Shown: positions 27,087-36,536, counted from the first letter of the stretch. The stretch: 64,000 nt of DNA from Calditrichota bacterium (GCA_013112635.1 JABFGF010000005.1:62001-126000), one strand, 5' to 3'. Program-made: numbers and translations. Notes: generated by a model from the letters alone, not told the origin.

Positions 27087-28244
27087 ATGTTTCTAAGAAT
27101 ATTTGTAATCAGTTTTTTGCCACTGTTGATATTTGGCCAAAGCAATTATAAGCAAATCCATAAAAATGCGTTAGTTGTAGATATGCACGCCGACGCTTTG
27201 TACAGTTCAATTTCATCGGGTAGAAACCTTGAAAAGTTTTCAAAAAAAGGTCATGTGGATTTGGTTCGTATAAAACAGGGTGGCGTTGATGTAGAATTCT
27301 TTGCAATCTGGCCTGATCCTAAAAAGAAGCAATCAACTTATAAGCAATCAGTTACTTTGCTGGATTCGCTCGACATGATTTTAAAACGTAATCCGCAGAA
27401 AATTGAAAAGGCTGTTTCTATCGAGGAGATAGAGCTGATATCATCTCAAAATAAAATTGTTGCCTGTATTGGCCTTGAAAGTGGAAGCGCCCTTGATGAT
27501 GATCTAAAAAACCTTGATTATTTTTACAAAAGAGGTGTTCGTTATTTAAGTTTAACCTGGAATGACAGCCCTTCCTGGGCAACAAGTGCAGCGGATGAAA
27601 TAAAAAAATCATGGAAGCGCAACAAAGGGTTGAATGAATTTGGACGTGAAGTAGTTAAAAAAATGAATTCGCTTGGGATGCTGGTCGATGTTTCTCACTC
27701 CGGTGAACAAACTTTTTATGATGTGATTGAAACTAGCTCAAAGCCAATAATTGCCTCGCATTCGTCGGTATATACAATTTGTCCGCATAGCCGCAATTTG
27801 AAAGATGAACAGATAAAAGCCCTGGCAAGAAACGGTGGGGTTATGTTTATTAATTTTTATCCTGGCTTTTTAGTAAAGGGTTTTCATGATACTTACCAGC
27901 AATCCCGAAAAGATGCAGATGTGATTCAGGATTCTTTGAGAGTTATTGATAAATTTGATGATTTTGACAGATCGGCTTATATCTATTCTAAAATCAATCC
28001 CATCTACCCATCAGTAAAAACAGTAGTTGATCATATTGATTATGTGGTAAAACTTGTTGGCGATGATTATGTTGGATTGGGTTCAGATTTTGATGGTATT
28101 TCACTTACTCCGATTGGTTTGAGAGATATTTCTAAAATGCCGGCGATAACCAAAGAGCTTGTAAAAAGGGGGTATTCAGAAGAATCTATTCGCAAAATTT
28201 TGGGTGGTAACTTTATGCGTGTTTTTAAGCTGGCAACAAAATAG
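27087..28244 (+). CDS. M19 membrane-dipeptidase family dipeptidase
   Basis: A 385-residue exported zinc peptidase with signal peptide ending LLIFGQ. M19 signatures are present: DMHADAL (first metal ligands), GLESGSALDDDL, VDVSHSGEQTF, IIASHSSVYTICPHSRNL and VGLGSDFDG. It hydrolyses dipeptides, probably in the periplasm. It is 8 bp after the secreted M1 aminopeptidase, which generates short peptides, and downstream of two sodium-amino-acid symporters. Confidence 0.93.
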   Translation: MFLRIFVISFLPLLIFGQSNYKQIHKNALVVDMHADALYSSISSGRNLEKFSKKGHVDLVRIKQGGVDVEFFAIWPDPKKKQSTYKQSVTLLDSLDMILKRNPQKIEKAVSIEEIELISSQNKIVACIGLESGSALDDDLKNLDYFYKRGVRYLSLTWNDSPSWATSAADEIKKSWKRNKGLNEFGREVVKKMNSLGMLVDVSHSGEQTFYDVIETSSKPIIASHSSVYTICPHSRNLKDEQIKALARNGGVMFINFYPGFLVKGFHDTYQQSRKDADVIQDSLRVIDKFDDFDRSAYIYSKINPIYPSVKTVVDHIDYVVKLVGDDYVGLGSDFDGISLTPIGLRDISKMPAITKELVKRGYSEESIRKILGGNFMRVFKLATK

Positions 28245-28256
28245 GTTTTAAAATAA

Positions 28257-28300
28257 GATCAACCGGATATAAATGAATAAGGATCTCCGGTTGATCAATA
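28257..28300. terminator. bidirectional terminator between dipeptidase and lipoprotein genes
   Basis: An 11-bp perfect stem (28257-28267 GATCAACCGGA with 28286-28296 TCCGGTTGATC), 18-nt loop, and T/A-rich flanks on both sides. It lies between convergent genes and can serve both. Confidence 0.75.
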
Positions 28301-28303
28301 AAA

Positions 28304-29440
28304 TTATTTTATTTCTTTCCCGTAAATGATCTCATTTTTTTGATCGGCATTATTTTTATTTTTTTGTACTCTTGATAAAGCAGACGCGGCTTTTACAGGG
28401 CCTTTGTTTGATATTGGATCAGAACTTGGAATAACCAGCCCTCCCGCATATGTCAATAATACGGATTGATTTTCTGTCCACGGTATAAAATTTTGGGTAG
28501 CCTCATCCCAAAGAACGATATTTTGGGTTCCCTGAATTCCTGCAGCAATTTTTGTGTTTCCGTATGCTCTATAATACCCGGTTGAATAAGTCTGGCTGTC
28601 ATTTGGGAAAAATATGTTGTCTTCTGTTTGCTCAACCGATTCATAGTTTACCCAAAATGGTGTAAGGTTTGTTGCACTGCTGTTATTTACATAATAGAAA
28701 ATGTAATCCTGGGTTAAGCCAAGCTGCCGTGAAACTGTGCTTAAGCCCGACACATCTAAATTGAAATCCCATCCCATCATTGATCCAATTAGATCGCCTA
28801 CACTTGTCTTACCATAAGTTGAAGCAGTAATATTTACTGTTCCCGGATTTTGCGCTGTAATAATAAAACTAACCGTTTCGCCAGGATTGGCTGTTTTAGT
28901 TCCATAATTTGTCAGTGTAATTTCCATTGGAGTAAAAAGAGGATTTTCCAGCGCAATAATCAGTGACTCATCATTGGCATGCTCTTCAAAACAAATACTT
29001 GCTAAAACACTGTTTTCTTCCGATGAGATTGCCGCCCTCGATCCTTCTAAATCAGAAGCCAGAAATATTTGAAGAATAAAATCATAACAGCCGGTACTTA
29101 TCTCCTGGCCTTCATCTCCAAGCGAAATTGTAAATGGCGCAGTACCTTCATGAGTAAAAGACTCGGTTGTTTTATATAAATAAAATGTAGGATCCTGACC
29201 TCCGGTCGAACGAATACCAACCATGGCAACAAGTGTTGCATTCCGGTTTGATGAAAGGTTAAAACCAATATCGACAGTAGAGTGATAGCCATCCTGATCC
29301 ATATCTGTGGAACTGTCGATCCAAATATCATTTATGTCTACTGTAAAAGGTTTTGATCCTGTTGAAGATTCAGAACATGATAAAGACCAAACAATTGTTG
29401 AAAATAATAGAATCCATTTTAATCTTGGTAAATAGTTCAT
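28304..29440 (-). CDS. exported lipoprotein of unknown function
   Basis: A 378-residue protein with lipobox WSLSC (Cys22). The mature part is beta-rich, Thr/Ser-rich, with a section resembling Ig-like extracellular domains (for example NPGTVNITASTYGKTSVGD), ending in a basic Lys/Asn-rich tail. No catalytic motif is seen. It is monocistronic and faces a terminator shared with the dipeptidase gene. Confidence 0.8.
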   Translation of the reverse strand: MNYLPRLKWILLFSTIVWSLSCSESSTGSKPFTVDINDIWIDSSTDMDQDGYHSTVDIGFNLSSNRNATLVAMVGIRSTGGQDPTFYLYKTTESFTHEGTAPFTISLGDEGQEISTGCYDFILQIFLASDLEGSRAAISSEENSVLASICFEEHANDESLIIALENPLFTPMEITLTNYGTKTANPGETVSFIITAQNPGTVNITASTYGKTSVGDLIGSMMGWDFNLDVSGLSTVSRQLGLTQDYIFYYVNNSSATNLTPFWVNYESVEQTEDNIFFPNDSQTYSTGYYRAYGNTKIAAGIQGTQNIVLWDEATQNFIPWTENQSVLLTYAGGLVIPSSDPISNKGPVKAASALSRVQKNKNNADQKNEIIYGKEIK

Positions 29441-29781
29441 ACCAGGCTCCTATAAAATATTAAACTAAATTTGGGTAGGGTTATTTATTAATTACGTTTG
29501 AAAAGTGAATTTTATTCCTGAAATCCAAATCAATGTGGGCATAAGTAAAACATTGCTTCCAAATGTAATGACAACAGAGAAATAAACAAGATTATTTTCA
29601 TAAATACACCCAAATTGTAAATAAAGACAATAAGGGAATTATTAATTTATCCATTACGTTAAACAGGCTAATTTGTCTTTAATTAATGACCGAGAATATA
29701 TTATGAACTTCATCTAACTTTGAGTTGATAAGAAGTTAAAAATTGTAGAAATTATGATGGTTAAAATATTGAAGGAATGTA
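29441..29781. other. AT-rich intergenic stretch
   Basis: About 340 bp between divergently transcribed genes, the lipoprotein (minus) and the next plus-strand ORF. I found no ORF, hairpin or recognisable repeat; it presumably holds both promoters. Confidence 0.5.
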
Positions 29782-31107
29782 GTGCAAAGTAATTATAACA
29801 AGGGATATATCACTGCGAGAGAATTTGTAAACTCATGGGAAAAAGAAGTTTACGAATTAACATATCTCGACTATTTTATTTACCTGTTAATAAATGATTT
29901 AGGTCTGCTTTTAGAGAGAGACTTTTTTCCGAAAATTGACCGGGAGGAGCTTTTTTATCTAAGCAGTGATGAAATATCTGCACTTGCATTTAACATTGGT
30001 GATGGCCTGCAGCTTTTTCTTGATAAAAATTGTTTTGGCGGCTGCAGCTTAGGATGCCCAAATAAACTTAGCAAACCCTTTTCCAGTGAAGAGAATGAAA
30101 TACGCATTAACTTTGTAACTACAGAATTTGATGGCATTACCTCATCTTGCACAAACCGTGAAGATTGTTTATATCACGATGTTATGAATTATGTTGTTAT
30201 TGATGCATTGTTGGATTTTTATAATTATGAAATGGGTGTTGTTTTACACGAAAAAGATCCCAAGCTGATTAAGCTGGCAACATTTACAATGGATCATATT
30301 ATTTCCTTTACTCAAGCCAATGGGCCTAAATTGCTCGAAAAACCAAACGATCTGGCCACGGATCTTTTTACAAAAGATTTACAAGGTGATGAAGATGTTT
30401 GGGAAGAAATTGTTCCGGAAAATGAAGAGCTTGATGACGACGTATCCGAGGCATGGAAAGTATACCATGTATCTGTAAATGCAATATTCTCTAATTTTGA
30501 AACTGAAAGTTTTGATCTCCTTGAAAAACCTTTTTCTAAAAAACTGCTAAAAGAATTCAGGGCATTTTTAAACGATTATCTTGAAGTAAACCGGTTGGAT
30601 GATTTTGAATTTGAATATATCGAAGAATTCTTCTCATTAATATTCCCACAGGTTTTCTTGCTGGATGACAATGTTGATTTTGATCAATTTGAAAGTCTCT
30701 TTTCAAAGCTGTTTGATTATATAGATCAAAACGGCAATACGAAACTTGCCAAAGCTTTTGTGATTTTTAAACAGGATGAGCTTAAGGAAATAAAAAGAAC
30801 TTTTTCTTTAACCCAGAATTTCCAGTTGCATTACAGTTATGTTGATTTTCTATTGTCGAATGAAGCTTCTAATCCCACATTGCTGGAAGGTTATTTTGAA
30901 GTCTCCGCTTTACAGGATGGATTTGCCCAGTTGAAAAATGTTGATCAACGTACTGTTCATGATAATGTAAATCTTGGAGTGATTAAATCTGCTGAAATAA
31001 AAATTGGCGATATCCTGCATGTGCAGTTGATTGCTGACAAAACCGAAATGAAGATTGTTTATCTGGAACTTGTTTATCCTTCTGTCAGCAAATATTTTCT
31101 TTATTAG
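29782..31107 (+). CDS. protein of unknown function with four-Cys cluster
   Basis: A 441-residue acidic, mainly helical protein starting at GTG with GAAGGA 5-10 bp upstream. A cluster CFGGCSLGCP then CTNREDC (about residues 83-126) could bind metal or an iron-sulfur cluster. No signal peptide or transmembrane segment. The last 100 residues are beta-rich (YFEVSALQDGFAQLKNVD). I do not recognise the family. Its stop overlaps that of the ROK-kinase gene on the opposite strand by 4 bp. Confidence 0.75.
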   Translation: MQSNYNKGYITAREFVNSWEKEVYELTYLDYFIYLLINDLGLLLERDFFPKIDREELFYLSSDEISALAFNIGDGLQLFLDKNCFGGCSLGCPNKLSKPFSSEENEIRINFVTTEFDGITSSCTNREDCLYHDVMNYVVIDALLDFYNYEMGVVLHEKDPKLIKLATFTMDHIISFTQANGPKLLEKPNDLATDLFTKDLQGDEDVWEEIVPENEELDDDVSEAWKVYHVSVNAIFSNFETESFDLLEKPFSKKLLKEFRAFLNDYLEVNRLDDFEFEYIEEFFSLIFPQVFLLDDNVDFDQFESLFSKLFDYIDQNGNTKLAKAFVIFKQDELKEIKRTFSLTQNFQLHYSYVDFLLSNEASNPTLLEGYFEVSALQDGFAQLKNVDQRTVHDNVNLGVIKSAEIKIGDILHVQLIADKTEMKIVYLELVYPSVSKYFLY

Positions 31108-33380
31108 TTATTTGATGATAACGGTAAAACGATCGAAAACTTACAATATTTATTCTGCTTAGATTCTACTTCAATTGTTCCATTATGCCCCTCAACTTTT
31201 TTAAGAACAGCATCCAATCCAATGCCACGCCCTGCATTCATGTCAGTCTTTTCGCTTGTAGATATTCCGGCTAAAAACATCGATTTGTAAATTTCATTAT
31301 CAGGTAAAGTGTCAAGGTTAATGTCTTTCCATTCTTTCTTTTGCTGCATTTTTGTTTTTAGTTTATCAATTTGAATACCACGGCCATCATCGTGTATTGA
31401 AAAAGAAAATTGTTTTTGATTTTTCTTGGATTTAAGAGTGAGTGTTCCATGATCCTCTTTCCCCATTTTATTTCTTTCTTTTGGAGATTCAATACCATGT
31501 GCAACCGAATTACGAATCAGTTGGATTGAAATATCTTTAACTAATATCTGCAGCCTTTTAGGAATATCAGGTTCTAAAAAATTAGCACTTTGCAATATAA
31601 TCTTTTTACTCTTTTCTTTTGCCATTTTATCTACAAAGTTTTCCAGGCTTTTCACTATCTGAGGATTACTTTCTGGTTTTATTTGAGTGTTTAATTTACC
31701 TACCTGGGCCAGAAACTCTTTTATCTCGTAAACAGCATTTTTAATCTCAGAATAATCATTCACCAACTCTATTAAATCTTTTGACATTATTTTTTTCTTT
31801 GAAAGAACATCTGATATTTTGTTTTCAAATTGGTGGACATTATCAGCAAAAAAAGAAAAGTCCAGCATACTGGCATTACCTTTTATTAAATGCATAGAGC
31901 TATAAATATTTAATAATGCAGGTTCATATTGTTTGTTTTGTTCGGCAGACTCAAAAATGCTATCGATTGACTGAAATTCATTTTGAATTCCTTCGATGAA
32001 ATCACGCATCATTACCGGTTCTGTTTTAAGAATAGCTAAAACCCATTCTGTTTGCCGCTTAGCTTTTATTTCTGATTCTTTAACTTTGTTTTCCAGTTCC
32101 ACTTGTTTGGTTATATCTTTGACCATTGTAAACAATTCTGTGGTTTTCATATTCTTATTGCGGATTCGTTTAAAACTAAACATTAGTTCTTTGGCTTTGG
32201 CGCTTTCATTAAATCTCACCTTAATCTGATCCAAAGGGTTTAGCTCTTCTATCATTTTCTCATCTAAACTATCGTCAAACATCATTTCCAGATAGTTTTT
32301 TGTAGTGGTAATATCCGAATTACTAATTTTGTTTTTTAAAAAATTAATAAAATTTTTGTCCGCCAGCCGTTTTGATTCAAGAATCGTTTCTAATTGAGCA
32401 GAGTATTGTGATCCAAACTTTAGACTATTTTTTATTATAAAAATTCCCTCCTCAACATTTTTTAGAAGATTTTCGATTTCCTTTTCTGCCTGCGTACGAA
32501 GCTGTTTTTCTATTTCAAGAACTTTTGCTTGTTGCTCGTCATAATACAATGCAGCAGCACCTAAAACAGCAAGGTTTGGCAATGCTCGTGGTTCTATCCT
32601 GATGCCTTTTGTTGAAGGCGTAAAAAATGTATCATTAACTTTTCCCCACATAGCTTTTTTATAAAACTCAAATCCATCTCTAACAATCCCTCCAATTATA
32701 ATTAATTCGGGATTTACAGATAAAATTATATTTTGCAATGCGCTGCCCAAATGGTGTCCGTATTCATTAAAAATCTTTAGCGCTTTTTTATCTCCCTTTC
32801 GCGCCTTTCTTAGAATTTCAGTAAATGAGGTTTTATGTACATTTTTAAAAAATAAAGCACTAGAATAATATTCAACGTTTTGGTCTAAATATTTAATCAT
32901 TCCAAATTCTCCAGCAGCACAATTTCCGCCGGAAAAAAGTTTGTTATCAATTATAAGACCTGCACCAAAACCCTCTCCTACAATTAGCCCGATTACATTT
33001 TTACACTTATTTCCTTTTCCAAAATATTTTACACCCAGGGCAAAACAGTTTGCATCATTATTAATATAGCAAGGGACATTAAACTTGTTTTCAAAAAAAC
33101 TCTTTACATTAACGTTTTTCCAAGATGGAATACGGTGAATTTCAGTTACAATATTTTTTTCAAGATCTATTAAACCTGGCAACCCAATGCCAATGCCAAC
33201 GACATCCTCAGACATTAAATCGCCGATATGGTCAGCAATTTTATTTAAAATAAATTTTTGAGACTCACCTTGATCGATTTGAGTTTCTATTAGGTTTTCT
33301 AATTTGTTATTACAGATTTTTCCTATTTGGATATTAGGAACCTCTAGATTGACTCCTATTACAGATTGACGAGTTTTCAT
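31104..33380 (-). CDS. ROK-like sensor fused to PAS-like, HPt and CheA-type ATPase domains
   Basis: A 758-residue cytosolic fusion. Residues 1-280 resemble ROK kinases/repressors: NNDANCFALG (catalytic Asp109 region), VGEGFGAGLIIDNKLFSGGNCAAGEFG, NPELIIIGG. Catalysis and zinc look lost: the ATP loop DxGxT is NLEVPN, and the Cys zinc motif and its His (GH to GM) are missing. Residues 300-430 look PAS-like. Residues 445-560 form a histidine-phosphotransfer bundle with phospho-His497 in MHLIKGNASM. Residues 600-755 are a CheA-type ATPase (N box LIRNSVAHGIES, DDGRGI, AGRGIGLDAV). It lacks CheW-like, receiver and transmembrane domains. Best read as a sugar-linked sensor kinase whose response regulator lies elsewhere. 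Confidence 0.88.
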   Translation of the reverse strand: MKTRQSVIGVNLEVPNIQIGKICNNKLENLIETQIDQGESQKFILNKIADHIGDLMSEDVVGIGIGLPGLIDLEKNIVTEIHRIPSWKNVNVKSFFENKFNVPCYINNDANCFALGVKYFGKGNKCKNVIGLIVGEGFGAGLIIDNKLFSGGNCAAGEFGMIKYLDQNVEYYSSALFFKNVHKTSFTEILRKARKGDKKALKIFNEYGHHLGSALQNIILSVNPELIIIGGIVRDGFEFYKKAMWGKVNDTFFTPSTKGIRIEPRALPNLAVLGAAALYYDEQQAKVLEIEKQLRTQAEKEIENLLKNVEEGIFIIKNSLKFGSQYSAQLETILESKRLADKNFINFLKNKISNSDITTTKNYLEMMFDDSLDEKMIEELNPLDQIKVRFNESAKAKELMFSFKRIRNKNMKTTELFTMVKDITKQVELENKVKESEIKAKRQTEWVLAILKTEPVMMRDFIEGIQNEFQSIDSIFESAEQNKQYEPALLNIYSSMHLIKGNASMLDFSFFADNVHQFENKISDVLSKKKIMSKDLIELVNDYSEIKNAVYEIKEFLAQVGKLNTQIKPESNPQIVKSLENFVDKMAKEKSKKIILQSANFLEPDIPKRLQILVKDISIQLIRNSVAHGIESPKERNKMGKEDHGTLTLKSKKNQKQFSFSIHDDGRGIQIDKLKTKMQQKKEWKDINLDTLPDNEIYKSMFLAGISTSEKTDMNAGRGIGLDAVLKKVEGHNGTIEVESKQNKYCKFSIVLPLSSNN

Positions 33381-33493
33381 TTTAGCCCCAGTTTGGGAAA
33401 ATTAGTAGTAATGAAATGTACTTTTAAAGCGGATGAACAAATAGTGTATTCGGGCGCATTTTACTGGCCTTTAAAGAAAACAAATATCTGATT

Positions 33494-34426
33494 TTATTTT
33501 TTTAGAGTTAGTTTATTAAGAAGCTGGTGGCAGGCAAGGCGCATATAGTTACTGTAATATGCAAGTTGAAATAAAGACAGTATTGATATATTGGGAAATC
33601 CGCATATATATATTGGTTGCCATTCTGTTGTAAACTTGTCTTTAAATGCATAAAGACCTTGTGCGTTATATGCAAAAGGTAATTTGCGGCCAAGCATTGA
33701 AACAAGTTTTTCTCTGAAGTTAGAGTCGTAGTTTTTAGGAAAAATAAAAGGTACTTCTCCCAGGCTCCACATTTTAAAGCCATCATTTTTTAGACATAAA
33801 GATGTAGAATAGATTAACGCCTCCATTGTACCGGTTGGGGCATTTTTATCACGAATCAAAAGTTCGGTCTGTATTTTAAAGTTATTTGTTTTTGATAGTG
33901 AAATGGCTGCATCCCAATTCCCACCTGCGTTTTCCCATATAAAAATATCTGTGTTTATCGATGGTTGGGTTATAAAAAGATTATTAAGTTGAGGTTTGTT
34001 TGCATGAGCAGATTTTGTTCTTAATGCATTTAACCGTTTAATATTTTCAAAATCCAATTTTACCTTTTTAAACCGCCCTTGTTTTTCTCCTCGTCTTACT
34101 AATTCCTTTAAGGATTTTTTTTCAAAGGCATTTTTATTTAAATCGATAATGCTTTCTTGTCCTACTGCAAAAGATTCAAAATTTAGGCTTTTTAAAAACC
34201 GCTCTAGTTTTGGATTGCATCCTCGGATAATTAAACCTTGTGGTGATTGCGTTTTAAGTTTTGAAATTATTGAGTTAATTTTTTTATAACGGGGGATTTC
34301 AGCAAGGCTAACCCAATTTATCCCATTTATTAAAAATTTTTGCTCTGTTTTATTAATATGTTTGGTATTGGATCTAACCCAGCTTAATGGCAATTCCAAA
34401 GAGAGAGAATTGTTCTCGAGATTCAT
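33494..34426 (-). CDS. DUF2156 (MprF C-terminal-like) protein
   Basis: A 310-residue soluble protein resembling the lysyl-phosphatidylglycerol synthase catalytic domain (DUF2156), which has two tandem GNAT folds. Recognisable points: ESIIDLNK...KSLKELVRRGEKQGRF in the first half, and LLIRDKNAPTGTMEALIYSTSLCLKNDGFKMWSLGEVPF with FKDKFTTEWQPIYI in the second. Family members transfer aminoacyl or other acyl groups to lipids; here there is no membrane domain. The substrate is unknown. It lies 113 bp upstream of the ROK fusion gene on the same strand, so cotranscription is possible. Confidence 0.82.
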   Translation of the reverse strand: MNLENNSLSLELPLSWVRSNTKHINKTEQKFLINGINWVSLAEIPRYKKINSIISKLKTQSPQGLIIRGCNPKLERFLKSLNFESFAVGQESIIDLNKNAFEKKSLKELVRRGEKQGRFKKVKLDFENIKRLNALRTKSAHANKPQLNNLFITQPSINTDIFIWENAGGNWDAAISLSKTNNFKIQTELLIRDKNAPTGTMEALIYSTSLCLKNDGFKMWSLGEVPFIFPKNYDSNFREKLVSMLGRKLPFAYNAQGLYAFKDKFTTEWQPIYICGFPNISILSLFQLAYYSNYMRLACHQLLNKLTLKK

Positions 34427-34541
34427 ATTTTTCCAAAGAAATTAAAAGTAACTTTTTGTATATTCCTGATCTTGATCATCTGAGCTTATTTAGGTAAACT
34501 TAGCCCTTTTTAAACCATACATCAATTTTTCAAACAGGCTT

Positions 34542-34991
34542 ATGAGTAAGACAATTGTAAACAATCGGAAAGCGCGGCATGAATATGAGATCGTTAATAC
34601 GATTGAAACAGGAATTGTCCTGGTTGGCACTGAGGTAAAATCCCTGCGGGATGGCAAAGCTAATATGACTGACGCGTATGCCCGAATGGTTAAAAATGAG
34701 CTATGGCTGATAAATCTGCATATTTCGCAATACACTAAGTCAACCGTTGTAAATCATGATCCATTGCGCGACCGAAAGTTGCTCGTATCAAAAATGGAGC
34801 TAAAAAAACTGCGCCGCCAAATCGACGAAAAAGGCGTTACTCTTGTGCCGTTGACACTTTACTTTAAAGGGCATCTTGTAAAAGTTGACCTGGCATTGGC
34901 CCGTGGTAAGAAAAAATATGATAAACGTGCTTCCATAGCAGAACGCGATATGAAACGGGATCAGGATCGACAAAGTAAAATTAGATATTAA
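34542..34991 (+). CDS. smpB: SsrA-binding protein SmpB
   Basis: A 149-residue protein matching SmpB throughout: NRKARHEYEIVNTIETGIVLVGTEVKSLRDGKAN at the start, YFKGHLVKVDLALARGKKKYDKR and a basic tail ending RSKIRY-like (QSKIRY). It binds tmRNA and the ribosome to rescue stalled translation. Length is normal. It is divergent from the DUF2156 gene, and its downstream flank holds a repeat-bounded decayed gene. No ssrA gene is seen in the window. Confidence 0.96.
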   Translation: MSKTIVNNRKARHEYEIVNTIETGIVLVGTEVKSLRDGKANMTDAYARMVKNELWLINLHISQYTKSTVVNHDPLRDRKLLVSKMELKKLRRQIDEKGVTLVPLTLYFKGHLVKVDLALARGKKKYDKRASIAERDMKRDQDRQSKIRY

Positions 34992-34994
34992 CCT

Positions 34995-35026
34995 TGATGC
35001 TGGACACTAGATACTGGATACTGGAA
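34995..35026 (+). repeat. left GATACTGG repeat beside decayed four-helix gene
   Basis: Sequence CTGGACACTAGATACTGGATACTGG, starting 3 bp after the smpB stop, is an imperfect inverted copy of the tandem array at 35242-35288. It forms the left boundary of a 290-bp patch. Confidence 0.6.
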
Positions 35027-35039
35027 ATGACACTAGTTT

Positions 35040-35238
35040 GTAAGCAAAGTGGGTTTTCCGTTTTATTATTTATGCTCTAGCTTCAAATGATGAAACTATC
35101 GATCATCTTGAAACTATTTTTGAAACAGGCTCTTTAAACGATGAAAAATTGTATAAAAGTTTACATGAAGGACTTGAGATATTAGGAAAAAAACTAAATA
35201 AATTTTTAAGTTCAGTAACGGTACAACACAATCAATAA
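35040..35238 (+). pseudogene. C-terminal remnant of four-helix-bundle (S23-like) protein
   Basis: An open frame starting just after a stop codon near 35037-35042 encodes [40 protein letters not shown] and ends at TAA 35236-35238. The helix pattern [11 protein letters not shown]...[20 protein letters not shown] matches the C-terminal half of the four-helix-bundle family (23S rRNA intervening-sequence proteins). The first half and a start codon are missing. It sits between inverted GATACTGG-type repeats, as these genes often do. Confidence 0.7.
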
Positions 35239-35241
35239 ATT

Positions 35242-35288
35242 ATCCAGTATCAAGAATCCAGTATCAAGAATCCAGTATCCAATATCAA
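35242..35288 (+). repeat. tandem 14-bp repeats, ATCCAGTATCAAGA x3
   Basis: Two perfect 14-bp units (35242-35255, 35256-35269), ATCCAGTATCAAGA, and a third imperfect unit (35270-35283) followed by AATATCAAA. The array is inverted relative to the repeat at 34995-35026 and ends 19 bp before the tyrS start. Confidence 0.85.
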
Positions 35289-35306
35289 AAACAAACCGGA
35301 GTTTAA

Positions 35307-36521
35307 ATGAAATTTCCATCTTTAAATGAACAAATGGATCTCATCAAACGGGGAACAATTGAAGTGCTGCCCGAAGATGAAATGGTAAAAAAAATTGAGC
35401 GCTCCATAAAAAAAGAAAAGCCATTAATTATTAAACAGGGATTTGATCCAACCGCTCCGGATATCCATTTGGGACACACAGTTGGTATCCGCAAACTTAA
35501 ACATTTTCAGGATTTAGGCCACCAGGTCGTTGTAATTATTGGTGATTATACGGCCATGGTTGGAGATCCCAGTGACAAAAAAAGTACACGTCCACGATTG
35601 TCTCATGAACAAGTGATGGCCCATGCGAAAACCTATCAGGATCAGTTTTTTAAAATATTGGATGAGGACAAAACACAGGTTCGTTTTAATGGTGACTGGT
35701 TTAAGGAAATGAGCTTTGAGCAGGTTATGAACCTGGCAGGGAAATTTACTGTTGCGCGCATGCTTGAACGCGATGATTTCTCAAAACGTTATGCCGGACA
35801 GCAGCCGATCAGTATTCATGAATTTTTCTATCCATTAATGCAGGGCTATGATTCGGTTGTGATAAAATCGGATGTAGAGCTAGGCGCAACTGAGCAAAAG
35901 TTTAACCTGGTAATTGGGCGCAGCATTCAAAAAGAATATGAACAGGAACCCCAATGCATTTTAACTCTTCCGGTTTTGGAAGGGCTGGACGGCAAACAGC
36001 GTATGAGCAAATCCACGGGCAATTATATTGGCATTGATGAGCCAGGTAATGAAATTTACGGCAAAACAATGTCCATTCCTGATGAGATGATTTACCGCTA
36101 TTTTGAACTAATCACAGATGTTGATGCGGAAGAGTTGGTAAACATTAAAAATCAGCTGGACACCGCTTCTGTAAACCCGCGTGATTTGAAAAAATATTTG
36201 GGCCGGACACTTGTGCGCATGTATCATGGTGAAGGACAGGTTGATGCCGCCGAAAAAGCTTTTGAAAACCTGTTTGTTAAAAAAGATGTGCCGGATGAAA
36301 TGCCCGAAATGAAAATGGATGAACCGGAGATGCGTATTGTTGATTTAATGGTTTTTACAAAGACGGCTGAGTCAAAAGGCGCAGCGAGACGTTTGGTTCA
36401 GGGCGGGGCAGTTTCTATTGACGGTGAAAAGATAAATGATCCTTTTCAGATTATTACAAATGATTCTGAAAAAGTTTTAAAGGTTGGAAAACGAAAATTT
36501 GTACGGATTCTAAAAGCCTAA
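35307..36521 (+). CDS. tyrS: tyrosine--tRNA ligase
   Basis: A 404-residue class I aminoacyl-tRNA synthetase. The HIGH motif is HLGH at 54-57, and the KMSKS loop reads RMSKS at 232-236. The [14 protein letters not shown] region and [10 protein letters not shown] mark the TyrS-type (TyrRS2/TyrZ-like) subgroup. The C-terminal S4-like RNA-binding domain ([29 protein letters not shown]) is present. It charges tRNA-Tyr. CGGAGTTT lies upstream of the ATG; a tandem repeat lies just before that. The next gene follows after 15 bp. Confidence 0.96.
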   Translation: MKFPSLNEQMDLIKRGTIEVLPEDEMVKKIERSIKKEKPLIIKQGFDPTAPDIHLGHTVGIRKLKHFQDLGHQVVVIIGDYTAMVGDPSDKKSTRPRLSHEQVMAHAKTYQDQFFKILDEDKTQVRFNGDWFKEMSFEQVMNLAGKFTVARMLERDDFSKRYAGQQPISIHEFFYPLMQGYDSVVIKSDVELGATEQKFNLVIGRSIQKEYEQEPQCILTLPVLEGLDGKQRMSKSTGNYIGIDEPGNEIYGKTMSIPDEMIYRYFELITDVDAEELVNIKNQLDTASVNPRDLKKYLGRTLVRMYHGEGQVDAAEKAFENLFVKKDVPDEMPEMKMDEPEMRIVDLMVFTKTAESKGAARRLVQGGAVSIDGEKINDPFQIITNDSEKVLKVGKRKFVRILKA

Positions 36522-36536
36522 TGCGGAGCAAGAATA

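Larger units (their letters stand above)
34995..35288. other. repeat-bounded patch with gene remnant, smpB-tyrS gap
   Basis: The 315-bp gap between smpB and tyrS is mostly one structure: left repeat, decayed four-helix-bundle gene, right tandem repeat. About 18 bp remain between it and the tyrS start, so it forms the tyrS leader. Confidence 0.55.
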
